Below are positions 24,577 to 37,217 of a stretch of DNA of 64,000 nt, piece after piece. Positions within the stretch are counted from its first letter, which is position 1, and each line of letters starts with the position of its first letter. Source of the DNA: Whitmania pigra. Taxonomy: Eukaryota > Annelida > Clitellata > Hirudinida > Haemopidae. A program made the position numbers and the translations under genes. The notes under the pieces were generated by a model. The model searched no databases. It saw only the letters and a list, made by a program, of their open reading frames with translations, and was not told the DNA's origin. The stretch is taken from NCBI GenBank assembly GCA_021613335.1, contig JAJTWR010000003.1, positions 605,001 through 669,000 on the forward strand, in the 5' to 3' direction.

Positions 24577-26500
24577 ATGAAAATGAGAATTTGTCAACAA
24601 ATATTTGTACTAGTTGTCTACTTTTTGAATGATGTTAGTCCGGGACTAACAGGTAATAATAATTTTAGTAATAATATAATAGTTTAACCAATACGTAATA
24701 CAGTAATGATTTAGATAATACTTGCAATTGCGATTACTCTCGCTGCGTCTGCATACAATATCTCAAAGTTAAGCGGAGATAATAATACTAAATCAGTTTG
24801 TATCAAATAGATGAATATTGCATCTGGGAGGCGTTTCAACCTCGCTGCTCACAAAATGAAATCATTGTGATCAATGAAGCTGTCTATGGTCGAAGGAAGT
24901 TGGGTAGATGTCTAATGGATGAAGGAACTCCTAGTGAAAACTTTCTTGAAGACCCAAAGTTTCTCGGATGTTTTGTTGACGTGAGGCATATCTTGGAACC
25001 ACTGTGTGCTGGCAAGAATCAATGCGATGTTAATGTTGCTAAAATTAAAGCAGAGACACCATGCCATAAGTTTTATAAACTTTACCTAGAAGTCGGTTAC
25101 CGATGTCTTCAAGGTTAGTCTTATTAAACATAAAAAAAAACTAAATACATTCTGAAGAACGGAGATAACAATTGACTCAAAATGTTGCTGCAGTTGTGCA
25201 AGAAAATCGGCACTGTTTGATTTCAGTTGCAACGGATAAGCAACATTTGTCCACTTCCTCCGCGTCAAAAGAAGGATGCGGCTCACAAAGACTGCCCTGG
25301 ACATTGGAAACCTTGCCTGGTCAACGTATTCGCATCAGTTTATTACCGTACATTTCCGACCAAAACACATCCTTCTCCAATAAAGATGTTATTCAATTCA
25401 AGAATCACCAACTAGATGAGGAATTGAAACTATTCGGTCGTGTTCTTGATAAAAGCAATAAAAAATCAGCTTGGATCAGTGTAGGGCCGGAAACCCTCTT
25501 GCCAGATAGGAGTACTTACATCTCTGACTTCAATACTGTTGAGCTCACGATTGACCCAAGAGCGTCTAACCTCGGATTAATAATTATGATAGAAGGTAAA
25601 AAATATTTCAATGCAATTTAAAAATTATTTGATTTAAAATAATTTAATATTATTATTAAAATATTCTGACTATCTCAGCCACAGGATGCTCGGATCTGAT
25701 TCCTCCAGCTGATGCCTGGTTGAAGAGAACTGAGAACGAGGCCACCATCGGATGTTATTCCACTCGACTCAGATGGCAACTCAAATGTCTTGGACAACGT
25801 TGGATCGGCGTCATTGGCAACTGTAGCCAAGGTGACAATGCGCAACAATATAATATCTAATAATGATCTTTAATTATTTAAGAGAAACATTGATTTTAGG
25901 GCATCCAGCTATTAGGGATGAAACTGGTATAACTTCTATAAAGGAGTATTCCAAAGAAGCAGGCAGTCAAGGTGGTAATATAGTTATGCAATTTACAACT
26001 TTTTATACATTTTAAATTAATTTTGTTTTAAAATGTAATAGTTGATTAAATTGCATCCATCGAAATGTCTCATTTTACAGCTGTTGTGCCAATAGTTGCA
26101 ATTGCAATGACTGGTTTCGTCATATGTTTCCTTATCATATGCATTGGAGTTGTATTCATAAATAGGTATATTCAAACTATTTTTTGTCAATTTTTAAAAT
26201 GTTTTCAATAATTTAGTGAAACTTGAATAAAGACACAATTATTTAATATTTAACAAATTTATGTTATCCAGATATTATGCCACCAACAAGACAAAAATGA
26301 TGAAACATATGACCAACGAAATACCAAAGCATGAATATAATAATGGTTCGCTTCACTATAGTTCTGCCAAGAACTTTCCAAATGGAATCATTCAAGATAA
26401 TTCTGGACTCCTATCCGTTCTAGAGTATCAAGATTCTGCTCATTATTTTGAACTCGATCAATCTCTTGTGAGCAAGGACGCTGATCCAATTAAAACTTAA
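24577..26500 (+). CDS. SUEL-CUB-CCP receptor, copy 6
   Basis: Predicted 439 residues. Exons: 24577-24652 (signal peptide), 24811-25113 (SUEL, YGRRKLGRC), 25194-25595 (CUB-like), 25679-25831 (CCP), 25900-25971 (linker), 26081-26165 (TM, 85 bp as in copy 5), 26272-26500 (tail). Its SUEL domain is closest to copy 8 (CLMDEGTPSENFLEDPKF against CLMDEGTPTETFLEDPKF), although copy 7 lies between them. The TM exon (VVPIVAIAMTGFVICFLI) is closest to copy 5, so different exons point to different nearest relatives. The tail has EYNNGSL and HYFELDQSLV. Confidence 0.88.
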
Positions 26501-26627
26501 ATTACAAACTCTTTTATAACTTTAAAAGAGTAATATTTTCTCAAATATGTCGATGAAGGGATTTGTTTAGTTTGAGAGTTAGATTATTTATAAATTGCAT
26601 TTATGCAGCCTATGGAATTTTACCAAT

Positions 26628-26643
26628 TTTTGAGACGGTCCCT
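26628..26643 (+). promoter_or_regulatory. Array promoter box, copy 7 (diverged)
   Basis: TTTTGAGACGGTCCCT. The following TATACGCTAAAA is a weak TATA region. ATG at 26726. Confidence 0.65.
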
Positions 26644-26725
26644 CGTAATGTCAACTTCTGAGTGTATCTATACGCTAAAATTCCTATTAAAGCGTAACTT
26701 CTAGACAAAACTTCAGCGTCTGAAA

Positions 26726-28588
26726 ATGTTATTCTTGCTATCTTACGTTTTGCTAAGTACGACTATTGGAATATACGGCTATGATGGAAGGGGTAAATTT
26801 TCACAATAATATTTTATTAAGAATAACCTTTTAAGAATAAATATTTGTGGACAGGCAGTTCGGAAGAACTTGAAGAATATTGCATATCTGAGACATTTCG
26901 ACCGCAATGTTCCCAAAACGAAGTAATAGTGATTGAACGCGCCAATTTTGGTCGAAGAATTTTGGGTCGATGTCTAGAAAATGAGAGAAAAGAGATGAAG
27001 GATTTGAATTTGTCAGATAAAAAAGCAGTTGGTTGTTTTGCTGATATTAAGAGTGTACTTGATCCGCTGTGCTCGTTGAAACGATCCTGTGAAGTAAGAA
27101 TAGCAGAAATGAAAGCTGAAGTTCCTTGTTACTCCTTCCTGAGATACTTTCTCGAAGTTCAGTTTTCATGTGTCAGAGGTAAAAGAAAGTATTATTGCAT
27201 AATTTTAGAACTTAACAGAACCACAAAACATAATTTCTCATTATTTAACAAGCACATATTTTTCACACAGTCGTTCAGGAAAATCGTGAATGTTCCGTGG
27301 ACTTGAAGGTCGATAGGCAGCATATATTTGGAAATGGATTTGCAAAGTCAAATTGCGGAAAGAATAATAATCCATGGAAAATTAGAGCTCTTCCCGGACA
27401 AAAAATCAACATCAGTCTAATTCAGTTACCAGGATTTGGTGATGGAAACAATTCTTTCAAGTTAAGTTTTCAAAACAGGAAAATAGGAAGAGAAAACGTG
27501 CGCTGTTCAAAAGGATATATTCGAGATACGTTAAATAAAAAAGATGCTTTTCTTTGCTTTGGAAGATATTTTGATGGTACGCAAAGAGAAGGCTCTGAAT
27601 TTATATCCGAGTCTAATAACCTGGAAATTGTTCTAAGCGATGAAAATCCAAATGAGGCTTTTTTATTAGCCATCGAAGGTTAGATTTCTTGATAAGATTA
27701 CAGATTTTAAAAATATGGTTCACACAGCATACTAGAGTATAATTGGTGCAATTTAGCCACAGGATGTTCGGATCTGATTCCTCCAGCTGATGCCTGGTTG
27801 AAGAGAACTGAGAACGAGGCCACCATCGGATGTTATTCCACTCGACTCAGGTGGCAACTCAAATGTCTTGGACAACGTTGGATCGGCGTCATTGGAAACT
27901 GTAGTCAAGGTTGAAATATCTTTAAGCAGTTATTAAAATTATAATTCATATTTCGATAGTTTACAAAAATAGCATTCATTTTAAGGAGTGGGTATAATCC
28001 TAAATACGAAAAATATCGTCGAGAAAAAGGAAGCTTCACTGGATAATCAAGGTGCATTAACATGAATATTAAATGAATAGTGTATAGAAAGTGTTCTTTA
28101 GTACAAACAATTTAATTTAATCTTATTTTATTTTAACAGGGGTTGTAATATTTGGAATCATTATTATGGGAGTGGTGATATGCATGTTTATAGGATGCTT
28201 GGGAATAGTCCTTATGAAAAGGTAAAACATTATATTAGGAACGTTTATGTCTTCGAATTATTGCAATCTGTTAGTTTATAATGCCATAACCTTTACTTGC
28301 TTAATGCAGATGAAACCTTCTTTTGGTAGGTATTATTCTAAGAGCAAGTTGAAAGCGGTGACACGATTGGCCTCGACTGACCAACGATCTGCAATGTTCC
28401 AAAATACTTTTAATGGAACTTCAATCAAGTACAATGGTGGTACACCAACTGGAAATGCTTCAAAGGAAGCCTCTCATGATGTATCTTACTATCAGGATGA
28501 TGGATCTAATTCTTTGTTGAAAAATTCTGCTCAGTATTTCGAGTTGGATCAGAATTTGGGAAATTGCACCAAAAATAATCTTGTTTAA
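26726..28588 (+). CDS. SUEL-CUB-CCP receptor, copy 7
   Basis: Predicted 452 residues, the longest of the array. Exons: 26726-26792 (signal peptide MLFLLSYVLLSTTIG), 26855-27178 (SUEL, 324 bp), 27271-27678 (CUB-like), 27757-27909 (CCP), 27986-28051 (linker), 28140-28221 (TM), 28330-28588 (tail). The SUEL exon shares the longer form and the C-SLKRSCEVRIAE/EVPCYSFL features with copies 1 and 10, so this subgroup is dispersed through the array. The TM segment differs from its neighbours (FGIIIMGVVICMFIGCLG). The tail ends QYFELDQNLG and has a long Gly/Thr/Ser-rich middle. Confidence 0.87.
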
Positions 28589-28691
28589 CTGTGTTACAAT
28601 TATTATTTCTATTTACTGTATTAACTAATATAAATTCACAATTTTTTATTTATCTATAACTTATACAATAATAAATTTTGTTTGTCTTCGT

Positions 28692-28707
28692 TTTTGAGAC
28701 CACCCCT
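28692..28707 (+). promoter_or_regulatory. Array promoter box, copy 8
   Basis: TTTTGAGACCACCCCT, then GCGCTCTCTC and CATAAAA near 28750. ATG at 28812. Confidence 0.78.
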
Positions 28708-28811
28708 TCAGGATTTGGTACAGTTAGGAACATGCGCTCTCTCTACATGCATAAAAGCAGACAATTGCGGATTATCGTTATTCAGAAAAATCGTTTGGAT
28801 TAATAAAAAGA

Positions 28812-30571
28812 ATGAAAGCAATTAAAATAATATTCCTGGTATTGTTTATATTATTTCCGGCAAAATTTGATGTTTTGACAGGTTGCACGGATATACTTTT
28901 CAACAAAACAAAATAATTTTAAACACATTTAAGTTGAAACATTTTTAATTCAGATGAATACTGCAATTGGGAAGTTTTTCAACCTCGATGTTCTTCGAAC
29001 GAAATGATTATAATTACTGAAGCTGTCTATGGTCGAAGAAAATTGGGTAGATGTCTAATGGATGAGGGCACTCCTACTGAAACCTTTCTTGAGGACCCAA
29101 AGTTTCTCGGATGTTTTGTTGACGTGAAGCATATTTTGGAACCATTTTGTGCTGGAAAAAGTGAATGTGATGTTACAGTTGCTAAATTAAAAACCGAAAC
29201 ACCATGCCATAAGTTTTACAAACTTTATCTTGAGGTTGGCTACAAATGCATTCAAGGTAAAGTCAAACAAATTATATTGGCTGATGTTTCACTACTTTCA
29301 GTACTTTCATCAGTTTTGTTTAAATTGCATTTCATAAATTTATTTTTAAAGTTGTCCGAGATAACAGACACTGCTCGATTTCGGTGGGAACGGACGTGCA
29401 GCATCTATCAGCACAATCAAATTCTAACGATGGAAAGTGTGGCACGAAAATCCATCCATGGACTGCTGAAGTTCTGACTGGACAACGCATCAAATTCAGT
29501 TTGATGTCCTTCCTCGCCAATTCGAATTACAGCAAACAATTAATTTACTTTCAACAAGGCTCCGCAGAAAAATCAAACGATTGTAATGCAGTTGGGAGCA
29601 TAGTGGACAAAAACAGTAAGAAGAAAATTACGGTGTGCATTAGAAAGGATACTTCTTTGAACAGATCTACTCAGATGATTACAGACTCCAATAGCGCAGA
29701 AATCACACTAAATAGCGGAGTATCAAACTCTGGTCTCATTTTAGCCGTTGAGGGTTAATGTTATTAAGATCATTAATTGTTATACAACTAATTAAAGCTC
29801 TAAACAAAATTTTAATTTAGCCACGGGATGTTCGGATCTGATTCCTCCAGCCGATGCCTGGTTGAAGAGAACTGAGAACGAGGCCACCATTGGATGTTAT
29901 TCCACTCGACTCAGATGGCAACTCAAATGTCTTGGACAACGTTGGATCGGCGTCATTGGAAACTGCAGCCATGGTTCTTACATCTGAATCCTTAAGAATC
30001 TTTAAAATTGTCGCTTAAATTAAAAAAAAATGCATTGAAGGATATTCACAAGTGGAAATTCGAGATCCTGTCATGAAAGAAACTTCAAGCAATACCAATG
30101 ACCAACGTATACTATTAACACTCATTACTTGGAATTGCCAGGAACAACATCCTTTTTTAGGCTAATACTGTGTCATTGTTTTTCTAGTGATTCAAATTGT
30201 CAGCATTGCTATGGCTGGTTTCGTCATCTGCTTCCTAATCATTTGCATTGGAGTAGTGTTTCTTAATAGGTACGTGCAATTTTGTTTTTAATGTATTAAC
30301 AATTAAGTAATAAAAATTCTTTAAATAAAGATATTATGCCATGAACAAACTGCGAAACGTAAAGAATATCGAAAAGCATGACGATGACATGATGACATAT
30401 GTGAGACAGCAGGGATGTCACTTTGATTCCAAACCTCAGATGGCGCTTAATCCATTTAATTCCAATCGGGCGGACAATTTAATCGTCAAGGACATGATAT
30501 CCAAAGAAAATGATGGACAATACTTTGAACTGGAACAAGCACTCGTTAATTCTGGAAGCGCAAACTCATGA
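28812..30571 (+). CDS. SUEL-CUB-CCP receptor, copy 8
   Basis: Predicted 438 residues. Exons: 28812-28881 (signal peptide MKAIKIIFLVLFILFPA), 28954-29256 (SUEL), 29352-29753 (CUB-like), 29821-29973 (CCP, ending NCSHG), 30041-30106 (linker), 30188-30269 (TM), 30331-30571 (tail). The SUEL domain is closest to copy 6. The CCP exon carries a few substitutions (CCACGGG, GCCGATG, ATTGGATG) but otherwise matches the consensus. The tail ends QYFELEQALV, with Glu in place of the usual Asp after Leu, followed by TGA. Confidence 0.87.
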
Positions 30572-30720
30572 CTTTGAATTTTAATAAGCTTCATTGCCAT
30601 TTGGCTTTGATTGCTTATCGATTAGTGATTAAATATGATATTATTTGATTCGGTTTCAAAATAAACATGATCAAACAACTTTTTTGAGTTTTATCTAATC
30701 CAATCCGAATTTTCTAAATC

Positions 30721-30733
30721 TTAGTCAACCCCT
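30721..30733 (+). promoter_or_regulatory. Array promoter box, copy 9 (degenerate)
   Basis: TTAGTCAACCCCT keeps only the right part of the box (GTCNACCCCT). TATAAAG follows at 30774-30780. ATG at 30823. Confidence 0.5.
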
Positions 30734-30822
30734 GCCCCTGAGAACCATACATATTCATGCAGTTTTTAAAGCATATAAAGACCATTCTAATTCAGAAAGC
30801 CACACTTACAAATACGTCGGGG

Positions 30823-32544
30823 ATGGAAACAAAACTATATACTGTTATTTGTTTTGGTATATTAGGAGCAGTAATTGGACAAGGTTTGTGTAAAACTTGG
30901 CTAGTTTTAATAAAGTTAATAAAATGTTGAATTTTGAAACTGTAGATGAATTCTGTTTCCGTGATGTTTTTCAACCAAGATGTGAGCCGGGAGAAATTAT
31001 TCTCATTATGGAGGCATACTTTGGTCGCAAGGCTATGGGCAGATGTTTATCGGACGAAGGTGTGCCTAATGAAGCATTTCTTGGAGATCCACAATTTCTA
31101 GGGTGTTACACAGATGTGAGGAGCATATTGGATCCTCAGTGTTCTGGTAAACGTCAATGTGATGTTCTAGTAGCTAAATTGGACGTGCAGACAACTTGCC
31201 ATAAATGGACAAAATTGTATTTGGAGGTAAAATACACATGCTTAAAAGGTGTTTAACATCTTACAGACCTTTCCTAAGTGCTAAATTTTTACTAAAGTGT
31301 TTTATTTACCCTTATCGCAGTTGTTGAGGAAAATCGACACTGCAGGGCAGTGCTGTCATCAGCAAAACTTCACTTGATGAAATCTCTGAATACAGAATCG
31401 GTATGCGGCTCAAAAGATCAACCGTGGACGATAGAATCATCACCGGGGCAGAAGATAAAATTGAATCTGGTTCAGCTCTACGCTCCGGAAAATTCTGAGA
31501 AATTTTATTTTGCAGATTCTAGACAATCCACGTCGTGCGAACAGCATGCTAAATTACTTGATAATTTTAATAAGAAGATTACAACTTTGTGTAGTGGAAC
31601 CCCCAACCTGGCTAGTGGTACTGAATCATTTCAATCGTCTTCTAACGTTATTGAAGTTACATTTCATACTCAAAGAAAATCATTCGGCTACATCATCTCG
31701 ATTGAAGGTATGCATAAAAACATCACAAATTGTGAAAATATTAACAATTCATTTGTACAAAAAATAAGTTCGCTTTAAGCCACAGGATGTTCTGATCTGA
31801 TTCCTCCAGCTGATGCCTGGTTGAAGAGAACGGAAAACGAGGCCACCATCGGATGTTATTCCACTCGACTCAGATGGCAACTCAAATGTCTTGGACAACG
31901 TTGGATTGGCGTCATTGGAAACTGCAGTCATGGTAAATTAATTTACTCACAGCGAAACACAAAAGTAATATCACAAGCATTTTTAGGTAATCAAATTTCA
32001 ATTGCTGATTCATCTCCTAGTACCATGGAGAAAACAAACAAAAATTCAGGTGATATTGCTTTTTAAATTTTTAACCGACATTTATGTATAATGAAAGAAT
32101 TTTGCACTTTATATAACTTTATGTTTTGAAAAGTTGTCACCATAGTCGCAATAGCAATGGCTGGATTCGTCATCTGCTTTTTAATCATCTGCAGTGGAGT
32201 AGTCTTCCTAAACAGGTGCAAATATTCAAAACTAAGCCCGAATGAACTTACATTAAGAACATGTAATTGTTTAGTTAAATAATTGGTTTGTTTTCAATAT
32301 TTTGTAAAGGTATTATGCTATGAGCAAGTCTAAATCTATCAAGCAAATGGCTCTTTACAACGGCGACCTTAATCAAACTTTGAAAAACCCCAATGGACAA
32401 TTAATGGATTTTGAAAACAATTTCGACGGTTTGGAGAAACAAATTGATACTCGCACAACAGTTAAAGATGATCAAGATCAGAATCAGCAGTATTACGAAC
32501 TGGATCGTTCTCTTGTGAAAAACGATGTTTTTATGAAGATGTGA
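30823..32544 (+). CDS. SUEL-CUB-CCP receptor, copy 9
   Basis: Predicted 427 residues. Exons: 30823-30883 (signal peptide METKLYTVICFGILGAVIG), 30946-31248 (SUEL), 31321-31707 (CUB-like), 31780-31932 (CCP), 31987-32049 (linker), 32134-32215 (TM), 32310-32544 (tail). The SUEL part (YFGRKAMGRCLSDEG) is related to copies 2-5. The CUB domain keeps all four Cys. The TM has CSGV where most copies have CIGV. The tail ends QQYYELDRSLV and is Gln/Asp-rich. Confidence 0.87.
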
Positions 32545-32803
32545 GAATTTATAATGACTGATTTAAGTTGATTTTGAATGCATTTTAATTGGACCTTTAT
32601 TCGCTACTATTGGAATCTGTAGTGGCCACCTAAATTAATGTGCTTTGAAATTACTTTTATTATGAGGATTGCATTAATAAGTTATGTTTAAGTTTTCTGG
32701 TCACATTTAAAGAAGTAAAGTGATTATATTAGTTAACTAATAAAACATGTAAAATTTAAAAATAATTCAAAAAAATAAATTTGCTTTTAGAGTGCATACT
32801 GCG

Positions 32804-32820
32804 TTTTGAGTCGACCCCTT
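32804..32820 (+). promoter_or_regulatory. Array promoter box, copy 10, with TATA box
   Basis: TTTTGAGTCGACCCCTT, then TATATAAAA at 32872-32880. ATG at 32907. Confidence 0.8.
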
Positions 32821-32906
32821 AAGTAAAATTATTATGCCATAATGTTCATACGCAAAGTATCTATATAAAAAGTCTTTGAATATTTTGAGTTTTATCATCG
32901 TGAAAG

Positions 32907-34714
32907 ATGTTTCGTACTTTTGTCAATTGTTTGCTGTTGCTGAGGATTAGTGGGAGCATCTCAGGTTACATAACAATTTAGTCTTAACAATTTAAGACTA
33001 GGTTTAACTGCATTGCAGACATGACTTGTGTTTAAATATAGATCCTGCAAGTAACGATAAGAACTCCGAAGATTACTGCATATCCGAAACATTTCAACCC
33101 TCGTGTTTTGAAAATGAAGTCATAGTTATTGGAGAAGCCATTTTTGGAAGGAGAAAGTTGGGCAGATGTTTGAAAAATGAAAAAGATGGTCTTAATTTTG
33201 ACGACCCCAAGGTTTTGGGATGCTATTCTGATGTGAAAGCGGTGATTGATCAGTTGTGTTCACTGAGGCAATTCTGCGAAGTCAGAGTTATAGAGCTCAT
33301 TGCTGAAGTTCCTTGCTACAGTTATTTGAAATATTACTTAGAAGTTACTTGGTCTTGTATCCGAGGTATGGAAAAGCGGATATCAAATTTAATTTGAACA
33401 ATTTTTAGTAGTCAAAATTAATTATAACTTCGCTAAAAGAAACAAATTTGTTTCTCAAATTTGATCAAAATAAAAATTGATATAAGGAATATATTTGAAA
33501 TATTAACATGTACCGGTAATTATTGATTTTGTAGTTGTGCAAGAAAATCGTCAGTATAAAGTAGCAGCTAATAACGACAGAAAACACATCTTAAGTCCTA
33601 CGGCTGTCATTCCAATCTGTGGAAGCAGAAACCAACCCTGGATAGTGGAAACTGATCCTGGTCAAAAAATACTCATCAAACCAATTCCTTATGACAACAT
33701 TAGCGGCAAACAATTTTCAGTTTTCTTCAAGAGCAGCTTGCAGCATGAATCCTGCCAGCACATTGGCCGCATAAGCGAAAAATATGGCAAAAGAGAGACG
33801 ACTATTTGCTTGTATGAAAATGGTCTGAAGATTCCTATTGATCAACAGGTCTTTGTTTCGAATGCGAGCTCATTGGAAATTATATTGTCTTCGAGTGCAA
33901 AAAACGAACATGAAAGAGTTCGATACATCTTGTCAGTGGAAGGTTCGAAGAGGATTGATTGACTACTAAAAGATTCTTTAAAAAAACCCATTTCTTTTGA
34001 CAGCCACAGGATGCTCGGATCTGATTCCTCCAGCTGATGCCTGGTTGAAGAGAACTGAAAACGAGGCCACCATCGGATGTTATTCCACTCGACTCAGATG
34101 GCAACTCAAATGTCTTGGACAACGTTGGATCGGCGTCATTGGAAACTGTAGCAGAGGTTGACTTGTATGGTTCTATGTTTACAACTAAGCCACTAATAAG
34201 GAATTATAAATCCGCAGACGGTTTATTAGTGCTTCAAGCTGGTGCCATTTCTCCAGCGGATGGGATGAAAAAATCTGAAAATCAAGGTGAACCAATTCAT
34301 TCAAATCATGATAATGGTTTTATATTCTTAATATTTATTACCTCAGTGGTAGCGATAGCCATCATTATAACTGTTGGAATGGTACTCTGTTTCACTATTG
34401 CTTGTGTTGGAATTGTCCTGCTGAAGAGGTATGTTACTTAATTTAATTTTATTGTTTGTTAAAACATTGCATGAGATTGCAAATTACAATTGTAATGCAT
34501 TTCCTTGCTATCCAGATACTATGCTCTAAAGAAATCTAAAGCCTTTCGTCAGGGCGGCAATATATACGATCCCAGACTCCTTGCTACTTTTAACGGGACA
34601 AAAGGGGTCTGTAATTTAGAGGATGACAAAAACGGGATGACCAATTTTAATCCAGAATCGAAATGTAACAACGGAGGACAATATTATGAATTAGATAAAC
34701 CAGTGGCAGAATAA
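32907..34714 (+). CDS. SUEL-CUB-CCP receptor, copy 10 (CUB domain missing its first Cys)
   Basis: Predicted 430 residues. Exons: 32907-32964 (signal peptide), 33042-33365 (SUEL, 324 bp form as in copy 7), 33535-33942 (CUB-like), 34004-34156 (CCP, ending NCSRG), 34218-34286 (linker), 34347-34428 (TM), 34516-34714 (tail). An earlier acceptor at 33018 would lead to a stop, so 33042 is used. In the CUB exon the invariant first Cys (normally RHC or RQC) is Tyr: ENRQYKVAAN. Its expected partner Cys in ICGSRNQPW is retained and therefore unpaired. The introns around the linker are unusually short. The tail is the second shortest (QYYELDKPVAE). Confidence 0.86.
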
Positions 34715-34874
34715 ATTTAACTTAATTACTGAACTACTTTTATATTTTTTCCGTAAATTTTATATAATTTTCCGTAAAATGTTTGCTACAAACAGTTATT
34801 TAAAGCAACTATACAATTTTAAATTACTTATTTTGATTACGCTTGTAAATGTTCTTGAAAGAAATGTTCTTGAT

Positions 34875-34891
34875 TTTTGAGTCGACCCCTT
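34875..34891 (+). promoter_or_regulatory. Array promoter box, copy 11, with TATA box
   Basis: TTTTGAGTCGACCCCTT, then GCGCCCTTTCT and TATATAAAA at 34921-34929. ATG at 34983. Confidence 0.8.
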
Positions 34892-34982
34892 CTTATTGCA
34901 TGTTAATGCGCCCTTTCTGTTATATAAAATACAAGTTACTCACTGTTTTATTTTAATTTGAGTGGTAAGAATAGGTCACAAT

Positions 34983-36989
34983 ATGCTTATTTTATCGGCA
35001 ATATTAATTACTAGTTTTGATTTTTCGTTCGGATCGGGTAAGCATGGATGAAATAATTTTGCACTTAGACGAATTTTAATTTATTTGCTTATTTCTAATT
35101 TGTAATCAGATGTAGTATGCTACAATAGTCGATTTCAACCGAGGTGTTTTTCAAATGAAATGATTGCCATAAAAGAGGCATATTATGGGAGAAAGACATT
35201 GGAGGATTGTATGATCGACGAAGGAAATCCAAGTGAAACCAATCTTCGGGATCCTAGTTTTATTGGTTGCTTTACGGACGTGAAGAATGTGGTTGGTGAA
35301 TACTGTGCTGGAAAACAGGAATGTGATGTTATTATTCCTGATATAAAAACAGAAACGTCCTGTTACAAGTATTTAAAACATTACCTTTTCGCAAGCTTCG
35401 AATGCATTAAGGGTAGGTTTTGAATTATTAAAATATTCAATTACATAATTCAAAGTAGCCTGTTAGTTCTCTAAAAAAATAATTTCAAAATGTCCAAACT
35501 ACGTTGCAGTTGTAGCCGGGAGTGGTACCTGCTCCTTTAAAGCCTCGTCTGACAAACAGCACGTTTCCAACATAAAACGTTCCGCAAGTGATTGTGGAAG
35601 TGTCGAAAAACCCTGGCGAACAGAGAGTTTAGTTGGCCAAAACATAAACATTTCACTAATGCATATAAATGGCAACTATGCTGCCTTTGCCAAAGATATC
35701 AATGGACAATGCGACAAGCTTGGTTCAGTTGTGGATGTATCAAATAAGAAGAGAATGGATATTTGTTCGACTAAAAAAGCTTCTGGAAAAAGTTCTTTTT
35801 ATGTTTCCGAATCCAACGACGTTCATATAACTTTTGAAGAGAATCGTAAAGTGTCAGGATTTGTGGTAACAGTACAAGGTGGGTGCCATTATTCCAAATT
35901 GAATTTTCGATCATGTTGAGTAATACAAAAATCAGAAAACGTATTAAAATTTTATCTCAGCCACAGGATGTTCGGATCTGATTCCTCCAGCTGATGCCTG
36001 GTTGAAGAGAACTGAGAACGAGGCCACCATCGGATGTTATTCCACTCGACTCAGATGGCAACTCAAATGTCTTGGACAACGTTGGATCGGCGTCATTGGA
36101 AACTGCAGCTATGGTTTGATTCTTTGGACTATATTTGACTATTGTAATTATATTTTGATATTTCAATATATGTTGTGTTGCTTAGGTCATGTTATTATCC
36201 ATAATGTGGAAACGGAAACAGAGAACGAAAAGCCAACAAATCAAAGTGAACCTCATTTCATTAATCATTTGCTTTCGTGTTTGTATACATTTAAAACGTA
36301 ATTTTGTTATATTGCAAAAGATTTATTTTTATCTATTTTAATGATTGATTAAAACGTGACATCTTCATGCAGTTGTCATCGTCTTCATGATTGTGGTGGC
36401 AGGATTAGTGATGTGTCTATTAATTGGATGCCTTGGTTTGATCTGTTTAAAAAGGTGCAGTATTACTATAGTTTAAGTTATATTAAGTTTTACATTGTAA
36501 AATATCACCGTCATTTGTAATTATTGTTAGAAGGAATAATTTTTAAAACCTAATAATTTAAAACTTAATAATTATAATTATTTTGTATGATACAATGTTA
36601 GTTTTTTTTAATTTTGTACTATATTGCTAAATATTTTGTATGTATAAAATAACACATTGAATTAAATATTTTATAAATTAATCCAAATATCTTAAAAAAT
36701 AAATATGAAGATGTTTCTATGTTATTAAATTTAATTTCAAATTCTTCCATTTCCAAGGTATTATGCAATTAGTAAGTTGAAAGGCCTGAAGCAGATGAAC
36801 GCTCTCGTTGACAATTTCCAGCCGGTTTACGATAAAGATCGATTGAACAAAGATCAAAGTTCATTTGGTGCAAACTTTGGAGGAACTTTGTCCAATGGAA
36901 AAGCTTTGAACGGTTCAATCGGTAACCCTGACAATGCTCAATACTTTGAACTCGATCAAAGTATCGTCAACAAAGAATTTCTGAATTAA
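34983..36989 (+). CDS. SUEL-CUB-CCP receptor, copy 11
   Basis: Predicted 417 residues. Exons: 34983-35037 (signal peptide MLILSAILITSFDFSFG), 35110-35412 (SUEL), 35510-35878 (CUB-like, short), 35961-36113 (CCP, ending NCSYG), 36186-36245 (linker, 60 bp), 36373-36454 (TM), 36758-36989 (tail). The SUEL and CUB exons are unlike those of copies 12-14, yet everything from the CCP exon onward, introns included, is near-identical to copies 12 and 13. It therefore looks like a chimera made by recombination at or near the CCP exon. In the SUEL motif, GRC is EDC (KTLEDCMIDEG), altering the sugar-site neighbourhood. The tail ends QYFELDQSIVNKE. Confidence 0.87.
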
Positions 36990-37109
36990 GAAAATAAAAT
37001 TTTGATTTGTCGATTACAAAACCAGATGTTGTTCTATTCATATCCTTTCATTACTTACAATAAATATGTTTTTAAATTTGTTAACATATGGTCTGAAGGA
37101 ATCTAATTG

Positions 37110-37125
37110 TTTTGAGACGACCCTT
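37110..37125 (+). promoter_or_regulatory. Array promoter box, copy 12, with TATA box
   Basis: TTTTGAGACGACCCTT, then TATAAAA at 37158-37164. ATG at 37218. Confidence 0.78.
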
Positions 37126-37217
37126 TATACATTCAAACATTTAATTGGTCGCACCGGTATAAAAAGATAGTGTAGGGAAGAAATTTGCTTGTATACGATA
37201 TTAAGTCAGTAGCTATC

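Noticed and set aside
33001..33041. Alternative acceptor at 33018 for exon 2 of copy 10
   Set aside because: It leads to an in-frame stop before the lectin domain; the acceptor at 33041 keeps the phase and gives a sensible N-terminus.
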